Shown piece after piece: positions 35,549-42,246 of a stretch of DNA of 64,000 nt (positions are counted from its first letter, which is position 1; every line of letters starts with the position of its first letter). The stretch is taken from assembly GCA_041741095.1 (NCBI GenBank), contig JBGSKQ010000106.1:62001-126000 (forward strand). The letters are read 5' to 3'. The stretch comes from UBA6168 sp041741095. GTDB lineage: Bacteria > Bacteroidota > Bacteroidia > Chitinophagales > Saprospiraceae. Under the pieces are notes generated by a model that was not told the DNA's origin, did no database searches, and was given only the letters and a program-made list of their open reading frames with translations. The position numbers and the translations under genes were made by a program.

Positions 35549-37669
35549 TCAAACTTGCCGACCCAATTCCCGTACACCTTTCCAGATAATTTCCCAGTCC
35601 CGCCAGCTATCATAATCTTTTGCATACAGGAAATTCAGGCGTTGGACAGTGGGCCCATCCAGTTGCCTTTTACCTACGGCATCCAAGGGTGACAGCACGC
35701 CGGGCCGGATTTTCGGCAATAACTGTCCACTACCCGATGCGTTCTGCTGACTGCCTATCGCATATCCCACCCAGCTTTTTTTACCAATAAAAACCTGGAA
35801 GATATTTTTCAAAAAGCCCCATTTGTTTTTCACCAATAATAAAAAGCCAAGGGCCAACAGTAAAAAACCAACTGCAAATAGCCAATCAAACACCCGCTTG
35901 TTCCGCCGGGCCATCGGCGTGGCAATTTGGTAGCGGATTTCAATGGTGTAAAGCTCACCCGACGTATCCTTCGAGTTGCTGCCGATAATGCTCAGGCTCT
36001 CCCGTGGCACAATCTTGTAGTCAATGGCAGGGCCAAGGCGGGTCATCCATTGCATGATGTCGTCAGAACTGATGTCTTTTGAGCAAAAGATAATTTCGTC
36101 CACTTTGTAAATCTGGGCCACCTCGTCCAGCCGGTTGAGGTCGGCGAGGCAGTCGTGGTCGCTGACTGTGGACTGTGGACTGTTCCCGATAGCTATCGGG
36201 AGTGGACTGGTGTCCCGAAGCGAGTTCGGGATTCTCGCTTCGCTCGAAACTGGGGACTGTGGACTGTGGACTGGTGACTGGTGACTGAGGACTGGCACAA
36301 CCGTTCCGATAAAATTCTTCCGCACCTGTGCATGGCCGAGCAGGTTGCGCACCCGTTCGCTTTCCTCCGCCGAGCCGACGATGACGAGATTTTCAGCCTT
36401 CGAACCGCCAACATCGAAGTTTTTGGTCCTGAAAAAATGGATGGCCGTTCGCAGCGCCGCCGTGCCTCCGATGGCCCAAACAGCCCCCAGCAGCAAAATG
36501 GCCCTCGACGGCCTGTATCCAAGCGGTAGGTAGCCATAAATGGCCGACAGCACCACCGTGCCGATGAGCAGGCCCCGCACCAGGCGCCGAAGGTTGTAGC
36601 GCTCGTCGTAGCCGCCCGTGAAGAAGACTGAAGCAAGCCAGATGACAGTGTAAAATGGGATGTTGAACCAGATAAATTTGGGGTCGTAGTAGCCGGGGTT
36701 GTCGTAGTAGTACCTCGCCCAGAAGAACTTTAGGAACTGCAGGCCGCCCGCTATCAGCAGGGCATCCAGCAGCGGCAAGGCGCTTTTTTTGAAAAAATTC
36801 AGCACCAGGGTCAAGCCCGCCCGCAGGTAAATCGCCCCATAAATCATGGCGATGTAGAGCCGTGCCTGTCTGCCCGTGAAATGCTTGCGGGCGAAGATGA
36901 TCATGGCATTATAAAAAGTGCGGACGTAATTGAGGCTGCCCTTTTTGGTGCTTTCGCCCTTGTAATGGATGATGGTAGTGCCAGCGAAATAGTAGTTTTT
37001 GTAGCCCGCCTGCACAATGCGGTAGCTCAGGTCAATGTCCTCGCCGTACATAAAAAACGCCTCGTCAAGCAGGCCGATTTTGTCCAAAACACTGCGGCGC
37101 AGCAGCATAAAGGCCCCTGCCAGCACGTCCACTTCGTGCGTTTCGTCCTTATCAAGATAGCCGAGGTGGTAGCGGTTGAAGCGTTTTGAGGTTGGAAAAA
37201 TGGAACTCAGGCCAAATGTTTTGCAAAAAGCCACAAAGGGTGTCGGGAAACCCCGCTTGCTCTCTGGCAGGAACTTGCCGCTGCCGTCAATCATCTTCAC
37301 GCCGAGGCCGCCCGCATCGGAGTTCGCCCCCATGAAGTCGAGGCATTTTTTGAAAGTGTCCTCCCGCACCACCGTGTCGGGGTTGAGCAGCAGCACGTAC
37401 TTTCCCGAAGACTGCCGGATGGCCTGGTTATTGGCGACGGCGAAGCCCGTATTTTGCTGGTTTACAATGAGTTTTACTTCGGGAAATTTTTCCCGCACCA
37501 TCGCAGCGGAGTTGTCCACGGAGTTGTTGTCAACGACGAAGACCTCGGCCACCCAGGCCTCCCCCCGGCCCCCTCCAAAGGAGGGGGTGAGCGCCTTGCG
37601 CACGGACAGCAGGCACTGTTCGAGGAAGTACTGGACGTTGTAGTTGACGATGATGATGGAGAGTTGCAT
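35549..37669 (-). CDS. GT2 glycosyltransferase fused to polyprenyl-phosphate sugar-transferase-like membrane region
   Basis: A 706-aa fusion. The N-terminal GT-A family 2 domain (about 1-240, WbbL-like) has IIIVNYN, VVDNNSVDNS, LLNPDTVV, AGAFMLLRR and GEDIDLSYR. The middle contains several membrane spans (about 270-405). Then comes a Rossmann-like CoA-binding domain typical of exopolysaccharide polyprenyl glycosylphosphotransferases (LVIVGSAEESERV, about 425; KVDEIIFCSKD). The C-terminus begins like a sugar transferase (KRVFDWLFAVGFLLL) but lacks the KFRSM and PRPE-type catalytic segments, so it looks degenerate. A 45-residue in-frame repeat insert sits in the Rossmann part. Likely role: cell-surface polysaccharide synthesis. 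It starts 6 bases after the HNH gene stop. Confidence 0.8.
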   Translation of the reverse strand: MQLSIIIVNYNVQYFLEQCLLSVRKALTPSFGGGRGEAWVAEVFVVDNNSVDNSAAMVREKFPEVKLIVNQQNTGFAVANNQAIRQSSGKYVLLLNPDTVVREDTFKKCLDFMGANSDAGGLGVKMIDGSGKFLPESKRGFPTPFVAFCKTFGLSSIFPTSKRFNRYHLGYLDKDETHEVDVLAGAFMLLRRSVLDKIGLLDEAFFMYGEDIDLSYRIVQAGYKNYYFAGTTIIHYKGESTKKGSLNYVRTFYNAMIIFARKHFTGRQARLYIAMIYGAIYLRAGLTLVLNFFKKSALPLLDALLIAGGLQFLKFFWARYYYDNPGYYDPKFIWFNIPFYTVIWLASVFFTGGYDERYNLRRLVRGLLIGTVVLSAIYGYLPLGYRPSRAILLLGAVWAIGGTAALRTAIHFFRTKNFDVGGSKAENLVIVGSAEESERVRNLLGHAQVRKNFIGTVVPVLSHQSPVHSPQSPVSSEARIPNSLRDTSPLPIAIGNSPQSTVSDHDCLADLNRLDEVAQIYKVDEIIFCSKDISSDDIMQWMTRLGPAIDYKIVPRESLSIIGSNSKDTSGELYTIEIRYQIATPMARRNKRVFDWLFAVGFLLLALGFLLLVKNKWGFLKNIFQVFIGKKSWVGYAIGSQQNASGSGQLLPKIRPGVLSPLDAVGKRQLDGPTVQRLNFLYAKDYDSWRDWEIIWKGVRELGRQV
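36168..36297. repeat. In-frame repeat cluster inside the glycosyltransferase gene
   Basis: Two blocks of 7-nt words (GACTGTG at about 36165-36183; GACTGTG/GGTGACT at about 36260-36293) flank REP-like palindromes. One is a perfect 18-base palindrome (36184-36201) and another pair is GAAGCGAG/CTCGCTTC (about 36216-36243). The whole cluster stays open in the gene frame (about residues 457-500) as SHQSPVHSPQSPV...SPQSTV. Confidence 0.75.
37569..37587. repeat. CCCCCTCC-AAA-GGAGGGGG hairpin inside coding sequence
   Basis: An 8-bp GC-rich stem with a 3-base loop, in frame near residues 28-34 of the glycosyltransferase (SFGGGRGEA). It interrupts the loop between the first strand-helix pair and VVDNNS, and looks like a dispersed short element rather than conserved enzyme sequence. 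Confidence 0.55.
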
Positions 37670-37675
37670 GGGAGA

Positions 37676-38395
37676 TTATTTGGCGGGGTAGCGGTTGCGT
37701 TTTTTTTGTTCTTCCCAAAACCAGATTACGACTTGACAAAAAGGCCGATATTTTCCATCAACATCCATTGACTTCCATTCCTCGATTTCTTTTTGTATAA
37801 TGGCTTTTGTCCATTGTTTTGTGGAGTATTTTTCTTTGAGTAAATCCCTGGCAATATCAATTGCCTCCTGCCGGGCGAGCCTCATGTTTTCACAATTGAG
37901 ATTTAATACTTCATTCAAATCATGGCTTACTTTATCAATGTTTTTTGTAGCTGAAATTGATCCGTCCAAACTATAGGTCAACCAAGATTCCACTTCTTTA
38001 TCAAGTGGGTTTAAGATTTGAAGCCTCTGTTCAAGTTTGCATTTATCGCAATGGATATCTCCTCTGAAATAGCCGTTGCAAACCCCTATCATGTTGCCAT
38101 AGTCCAGATCTTTCTCTGGAAATTCATCTTGCGATAGATAGTGTTCAACCTCTACCATAGCTTTCCTTGATTTTTCATCCCGGCTCAAACTGCTCCTCTT
38201 TAGACTTATCCTTCTCATACAATAGGCGCAGATATGCCCTTGTTCCTCGAGCAGTGCCTTTTTCAGGACATTCTTCTCCCCAGTTTTTAAATCTTTATCA
38301 TTAAAGCCCGAATAGCTTATAGGCTTTGGCGTCGTCTGCTTGTAAACTTTAAGTGCAGACGGTTCGTTAGCTGGGTTTTTATGAATGTACTTCAT
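37676..38395 (-). CDS. HNH endonuclease, PtuB-like (TIGR02646 type), Septu-like locus 1
   Basis: A 239-aa product. The HNH/treble-clef core reads HICAYC (Cys 56, 59), VEVEHY (His 85), DYGNMIGVCNG (Asn 101, Cys 106) and HCDKC (His 115, Cys 116, 119), matching the CAYC...EH...N..C plan of TIGR02646 proteins. That family includes PtuB of Septu and the HNH effector of some retrons. It starts two bases after the stop of the AAA ATPase, so the two are coupled. No reverse transcriptase or ncRNA-like hairpin is present, so a retron is unlikely. The glycosyltransferase follows 6 bases later on the same strand. An anti-phage role is inference. Confidence 0.8.
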   Translation of the reverse strand: MKYIHKNPANEPSALKVYKQTTPKPISYSGFNDKDLKTGEKNVLKKALLEEQGHICAYCMRRISLKRSSLSRDEKSRKAMVEVEHYLSQDEFPEKDLDYGNMIGVCNGYFRGDIHCDKCKLEQRLQILNPLDKEVESWLTYSLDGSISATKNIDKVSHDLNEVLNLNCENMRLARQEAIDIARDLLKEKYSTKQWTKAIIQKEIEEWKSMDVDGKYRPFCQVVIWFWEEQKKRNRYPAK

Positions 38396-38397
38396 GT

Positions 38398-39675
38398 CTA
38401 TTCGTCCAATAATTCGATGTACATTTCTGCCCTCACCAGATCAGTGTCGGACGAACCAAATTTTTCACGCAATTCCTCCAATTTCTTTTCCGCATTTTTC
38501 CGGTCGTTTTTGTCAATGTAGCCATAAAGCTCTTTCAAATCTTTCACGCCATGTTCAGGCCGGGATTCTTCTATTTCAAAGACTTCGTTTAATATTGCGT
38601 TGCTGTCTTTTCCATAGGTATGATAGGGCGGGAATTTCCTAAGTTTAAAATCTTTCAGGACGAACACATTTTCTGTTGGCACATTGCTTAATACCTGCGG
38701 CGAGTGGGTGGTGAGGATGAACTGGATGTTGGGGAAGGTGCGGCGGAGGTTGGGGATGATGGTGCGCTGCCATCCTGGGTGAAGGTGTTGTTCTATTTCG
38801 TCTATGAGGACGACGCCTTTCCCATTCAATGAATTATTTGGGTTTATACTGCTTAGTTTTTTTGCAATATCCCCAATCATTGCAATAGTCATTTTTTCTC
38901 CGTGAGAAAGTTGTGACAAAGAAATTTGCTGGCCATTTTTATCTACAATAAACTCTTCTCTTGGTTGTCGTTTCACTCGTAAGTTTGAAAAATTCGGCAA
39001 AAACATTGTAACAGCATTTCGAACTGTTTCTAACTCAATACTTCTAAATTTTGCATTTTCAGTGAATCTAATTTGTTCACTTTCAACATCTTCCATACTT
39101 CTAAACCAGTTAAAAAAAACTCTAAAATCTATTGAGTTATTTAAGGAATCGAAATAGATATGCCAGGGCTTTGTTTTTTCAAGATTTATTGGCTTCAAAT
39201 CTTGTTTCTGTACAAACCTTTCAGATGAATAATAGGCAATAATTGGAGCCCCGTACCACAATGTACTGGATAATTTTTGACGAATTTTCTCAATTGTCTT
39301 ATCTTCTAAATCAGCTGCTGCAGCGGAACGCATACGCCCACGACCTCCCTCAGCGTATATCTTCCAATAAACCCCCAATTTCTCTGTCAAATATTCGAAT
39401 GAAATAGAAATTTCTGCGTCTTTACAACCATGCCTTACATCTTTACCACTAATTACTGGCGCATCCTCTGATAGAAGAACCTCTTTGCCTCTATCCGGTC
39501 TTGTAATATCCATACAAAAATTATCAATGAAATCAATTATCGCCTCCAACACACTCGTCTTCCCACTGCCATTCACCCCCACAAAAACCGCCAGCCCGCT
39601 CTCCCCTTCCGGGAAGTCAATGGTCAAGTCCTCGAAGCCACGGAAATTTTTCAGTTCCAATTTTTTGATGCGCAT
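38398..39675 (-). CDS. AAA/ABC-type ATPase, PtuA-like, Septu-like locus 1
   Basis: A 425-aa SMC/OLD-like ATPase. It has LKNFRGFEDLTIDF at the start, Walker A GVNGSGKT (33-40), an ABC-type signature LSHGEKM, Walker B GVVLIDEIEQHLHP and the H-loop TTHSPQVL. The C-terminal about 90 residues (from RPEHGVKDLKELYGY) are helical and may bind the HNH partner. In Septu, PtuA is an ATPase that forms a complex with the PtuB nuclease and controls it. The order NT - small ORF - ATPase - HNH on one strand suggests a single defence operon. The middle third is more AT-rich than flanking genes, consistent with horizontal gain. Confidence 0.82.
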   Translation of the reverse strand: MRIKKLELKNFRGFEDLTIDFPEGESGLAVFVGVNGSGKTSVLEAIIDFIDNFCMDITRPDRGKEVLLSEDAPVISGKDVRHGCKDAEISISFEYLTEKLGVYWKIYAEGGRGRMRSAAAADLEDKTIEKIRQKLSSTLWYGAPIIAYYSSERFVQKQDLKPINLEKTKPWHIYFDSLNNSIDFRVFFNWFRSMEDVESEQIRFTENAKFRSIELETVRNAVTMFLPNFSNLRVKRQPREEFIVDKNGQQISLSQLSHGEKMTIAMIGDIAKKLSSINPNNSLNGKGVVLIDEIEQHLHPGWQRTIIPNLRRTFPNIQFILTTHSPQVLSNVPTENVFVLKDFKLRKFPPYHTYGKDSNAILNEVFEIEESRPEHGVKDLKELYGYIDKNDRKNAEKKLEELREKFGSSDTDLVRAEMYIELLDE

Positions 39676-39678
39676 GGT

Positions 39679-39762
39679 TCAGTGTTGATTTTGAAGGTAG
39701 GTTTTAATGATTGTTTCAAATATTATCCCGGCCTCCGCAATTATTTTTTCTAGTTCACCCAT
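39679..39762 (-). CDS. 27-codon ORF between nucleotidyltransferase and ATPase
   Basis: The ATG at 39762-39760 lies inside the last codons of the nucleotidyltransferase gene (11 bases shared with its end). The stop at 39681-39679 is three bases before the ATPase start. The 27-residue product (MGELEKIIAEAGIIFETIIK plus YLQNQH-type end after a Thr) is amphipathic and helical. It is either a coupling mini-cistron, a true small protein, or the end of a lost HEPN-like partner gene. I do not recognise a family, and the tight packing is the only support. Confidence 0.35.
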   Translation of the reverse strand: MGELEKIIAEAGIIFETIIKTYLQNQH

Positions 39763-40088
39763 ACTTCTTTTCCTTCTTTTTTGATGAAATGATAGATAGG
39801 CATTTTTGAGGTCTGGAGTTTTTTGACAGTGGTCGGCTGAAAAGAAATTACTGTATTGTACTTTAGCACAAGACCAAAGATTGAACCGTTCATTCGGTCA
39901 ATCTCCCTGTAAGGGTTGATCTCTTCGTCCTTCAGCACCACCAAAAAATCTATATCCGAGTCTTCGTGAAAATCCCCCCGTGCATAGCTGCCGTAAAGGA
40001 TAACCTTCGCCAGGCGGTCACCGTAGAGGTCGGAGACGGCCTTTTTGAAATCGGCTATCAGTGCTTTTTGTTGTTCAGGTTGTAGCAT
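39750..40088 (-). CDS. Minimal nucleotidyltransferase (MNT-like) domain protein
   Basis: A 112-aa pol-beta-fold nucleotidyltransferase. The active-site motif GSYARGD is at 33-39, followed by SDIDFLV with Asp 45 and Asp 47. A third acidic position is not certain. Such proteins act as antitoxins to HEPN RNases by AMPylating them, or as regulators in defence operons. No HEPN gene is present; instead the ATPase/HNH pair follows. A promoter-like element and a perfect palindrome directly upstream (40102-40156) suggest this is the first gene of a regulated operon. Overlap with the following mini-ORF supports co-translation. Confidence 0.82.
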   Translation of the reverse strand: MLQPEQQKALIADFKKAVSDLYGDRLAKVILYGSYARGDFHEDSDIDFLVVLKDEEINPYREIDRMNGSIFGLVLKYNTVISFQPTTVKKLQTSKMPIYHFIKKEGKEVWVN

Positions 40089-40101
40089 GGCTTATTTTTT
40101 C

Positions 40102-40122
40102 AAAATGGCTGACAGCCATTTT
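40102..40122. promoter_or_regulatory. Operator-like palindrome upstream of nucleotidyltransferase operon
   Basis: AAAATGGCTG (40102-40111) is perfectly inverted around a single A (40113-40122). It ends 14 bases before the ATG and covers the transcription start expected from the box at 40126-40133. This is the usual position of an autoregulatory operator in toxin-antitoxin or defence operons. It could also act as a 5' hairpin in the mRNA. Confidence 0.4.
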
Positions 40123-40125
40123 TTG

Positions 40126-40156
40126 CAAATTTCTCATTTTCTGCGAATACTCCGAA
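40126..40156 (-). promoter_or_regulatory. Putative promoter of NT-ATPase-HNH operon
   Basis: On the minus strand TTCG (40156-40153), a 19-base spacer and GAAATTTG (40133-40126) give one mismatch each to TTTG and TAnnTTTG at the right spacing. The start codon is 37 bases downstream. Confidence 0.4.
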
Positions 40157-40185
40157 GGATTGGCTTAGTGACAATGTGCCTCAAA

Positions 40186-40348
40186 GTCTAATGCCGTCAA
40201 CTTAAGGTATCCAACACGACATGATTGGAACGCGGATGATGCGGATTGGGCAGATTTACACGGATTTAATCAGCGGCAATTCGCCCAATCCGCATCATCC
40301 GCGTTTCCATCCTCCTCGCGTGTCACGCTTAAGTTGACGGCATTAGAC
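40186..40348. repeat. Nested 163-bp inverted-repeat element
   Basis: The outer arms are a perfect 21-base inverted repeat (40186-40206 with 40328-40348). The inner arms are 25 bases inverted with one inserted T (40227-40251 with 40283-40308). The interior is made of CGGATnnn words. The sharp ends suggest a discrete mobile or REP-like element sitting between the TPR gene and the nucleotidyltransferase operon. Confidence 0.8.
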
Positions 40349-40381
40349 TCCAAGTCACATCGTCACTTGTTTAAAACAAAA

Positions 40382-40415
40382 AGACCTGCCAGGTTTCAGG
40401 GAACCTGGCAGGTCT
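40382..40415 (-). terminator. Intrinsic terminator of the TPR gene
   Basis: A perfect 14-bp stem (40382-40395 with 40402-40415, AGACCTGCCAGGTT type) is followed on the minus strand by TTTTTGTTTT. It lies 24 bases after the TPR gene stop. The stem word is itself a common Bacteroidota repeat in my recollection, so terminator and repeat may be the same thing. Confidence 0.7.
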
Positions 40416-40438
40416 CGCTTCGCTGGAAGTCCAGAAGC

Positions 40439-42154
40439 CTATTCGTACATTTTCCCCTCCGCCGCTTTCTTTTTCAAGACGGATGACTGGCCGCCTGCTT
40501 CCACCGCTTTTTGCCAATACTCTACCGCTCCAGCCGTGTTGCCCATTTGGAACAGCACATCGCCGTAGTATTCCAGCACGGTGGCGTGGTTGCTGCCGCC
40601 GTGTTCCAGGGCCTTGTCGAGCCAGGATTTGGCGGCGTTGTAGTCTTTCATTTTATAAAAAACAAAAGCCAGGGCAGCCTCGTTGGCGGGGGCTTTTGGC
40701 GCAAGGTCGTTGAGCTTTTCGGCCAATTGTTTTGCCTTGGCCAATTGCTCCGAAGTGCCGCTGGGCCGGGCGGCGAGGTGGTGGCTGTAATTGCGGAGCA
40801 CCAAAGGGTCGTTGGGGTTGAGTTTCATCGCCTCTTCAAAGGACTCGTCGGAGCGGTCGTATTGCTTTAAATGAAATTGGGTTTTGCCCATTTCGTTCAA
40901 TATCTCGTATTTCAGGCGGGCGTTGTTGCCCGACATGATCATGGCCTGCTGGAGAGAACCGAGGGCGTCACGGTACTGTTCCGTGCCATTGTAGGCCATG
41001 CCGTTCAGGTATTGGGCGGTGGCTTGGTTGGGGAAGATGTCGAGGGCTTTTTCGGAGTAGGTGGCCAGGTTGGTGTAGTCCTGTTTTTCGGCGTAGATGT
41101 AGAGCAGTTGCTCCCAAACAGCCCAGACGTTGTCGTCGAGTTCGAGGGTCTTTTTGTATTTTTCCAGGGCCTGATCCCGCTGGCCAGAGTAGTACAGCAC
41201 ATCGCCCAATACGGCGTAGGACTTTGCGGAATTGGGGTGTACTTTTTCCAAAATAGAAACCAGGCCAAGCAATGTGGTGCCCAAATTATCCCCGCCCGTG
41301 TCTGCAAATTGGTTGACGTAAGGCAGTATTTCCGTGATTTTCACGTCAATATTCACGTTCGGGTTTTCAAAAACAGGCTTGAGCGAATTGAGGAAGCCAA
41401 TGTCGTCGTTGCCCTTGGCCGATTCCGACAGGGCGATTTTTGCACGGGCATCGTTGGGGTTCAGGTTGAGGATGGCTTGGTAGGTTTGTTTGGCCAAATC
41501 CTTTTGATCGGTTTGTTCGTAAAACGTGGCCAGCAAGTGGCGGTATTCCGTCTTTTCGGGAAAAATGGAGATGATGCTTTCCAATTCTTTCGCCGCTTTT
41601 TTGTAGTCACCCATGCCGAGGTAGAGGGTATGCTTGTGGCGGGTCGTCTCCTCATTCACGCCGATCATTTTTTCCAAATCGTCATAGACCTTGATGGCCT
41701 TTTCAGGCTCGCTGGCCCGCACCAGGAAGTAGGCCCATTTGAAATAATACTCTTCGTTGTGCGGGTCGGATTTGGCCAATTGCTCGTACAGCACGGCGGC
41801 GTCTTTGTCCTTGTTGGTAAGCTGGTAGAGGTCGGCGAGGTATTTTTTGAACCAAATATTGCTGGCGTCCCACAGCACTGCGTTTTTGGCGGAGGATAGG
41901 GCCTTGTCCAAGTCTTTCACCGCCTCGTAGGCACGGGCCAGTTCAAAGGCGGCGGCGGCGTTGGTGGGTTCTTTTTCCAACGTTTCCTTGAATTTGGCGA
42001 TGGCTTTGTCCCAATTGCCAAGCAGTTTTTCACGCACACCGTCGAGGAAAATTTCCTGCGTCTTTATTTCAGATTCTGAAACAAATTCTTCCTCCTGCCC
42101 AAACAGCGGGAGGCCGAGTAACGTGATGAGTAAAAAGATTGAAATTCTAAACAT
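40439..42154 (-). CDS. Exported TPR-repeat protein
   Basis: A 571-aa product with signal peptide (about 1-20, ITLLGLPLFGQEEE) and about ten tetratricopeptide repeats across about 30-540. Examples are WDKAIAKFKETLEKEPTNAAAAFELARAYEAVKD, GQRDQALEKYKKTLELDD and YDRSDESFEEAMKLNPNDPLVLRNYS. Similar periplasmic TPR proteins are widespread in Bacteroidota and are thought to organise envelope complexes. No enzymatic motif is visible. It has its own terminator (40382-40415), and a long hairpin separates it from the upstream sugar nucleotidyltransferase gene. Confidence 0.8.
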   Translation of the reverse strand: MFRISIFLLITLLGLPLFGQEEEFVSESEIKTQEIFLDGVREKLLGNWDKAIAKFKETLEKEPTNAAAAFELARAYEAVKDLDKALSSAKNAVLWDASNIWFKKYLADLYQLTNKDKDAAVLYEQLAKSDPHNEEYYFKWAYFLVRASEPEKAIKVYDDLEKMIGVNEETTRHKHTLYLGMGDYKKAAKELESIISIFPEKTEYRHLLATFYEQTDQKDLAKQTYQAILNLNPNDARAKIALSESAKGNDDIGFLNSLKPVFENPNVNIDVKITEILPYVNQFADTGGDNLGTTLLGLVSILEKVHPNSAKSYAVLGDVLYYSGQRDQALEKYKKTLELDDNVWAVWEQLLYIYAEKQDYTNLATYSEKALDIFPNQATAQYLNGMAYNGTEQYRDALGSLQQAMIMSGNNARLKYEILNEMGKTQFHLKQYDRSDESFEEAMKLNPNDPLVLRNYSHHLAARPSGTSEQLAKAKQLAEKLNDLAPKAPANEAALAFVFYKMKDYNAAKSWLDKALEHGGSNHATVLEYYGDVLFQMGNTAGAVEYWQKAVEAGGQSSVLKKKAAEGKMYE

Positions 42155-42168
42155 GCTTTAATAATGAT

Positions 42169-42238
42169 GAACGATGAACGATGAATGATGAACCACAAGC
42201 GACAACGTTCATAGTTCATCATTCATCGTTCATCGTTC
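42169..42238. repeat. Perfect 25-bp hairpin of GAACGAT words
   Basis: Positions 42169-42193 and 42214-42238 are perfect inverted copies composed of GAACGAT/GAATGAT heptamers around a 20-base loop. It begins 8 bases after the sugar nucleotidyltransferase stop (in transcription order) and ends 14 bases before the TPR start codon. No U-run follows. The same heptamer occurs at 7573-7587. Confidence 0.8.
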
Positions 42239-42246
42239 CTGTGCCA

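Noticed and set aside
37676..40088. Retron encoding the TIGR02646-type HNH protein
   Set aside because: No reverse transcriptase gene and no msr/msd-like RNA is present nearby; Septu-like is the simpler reading.
40871..41899. Plus-strand 342-codon frame inside the TPR gene
   Set aside because: Antisense to TPR repeats; Gly/Val/Phe-rich noise.
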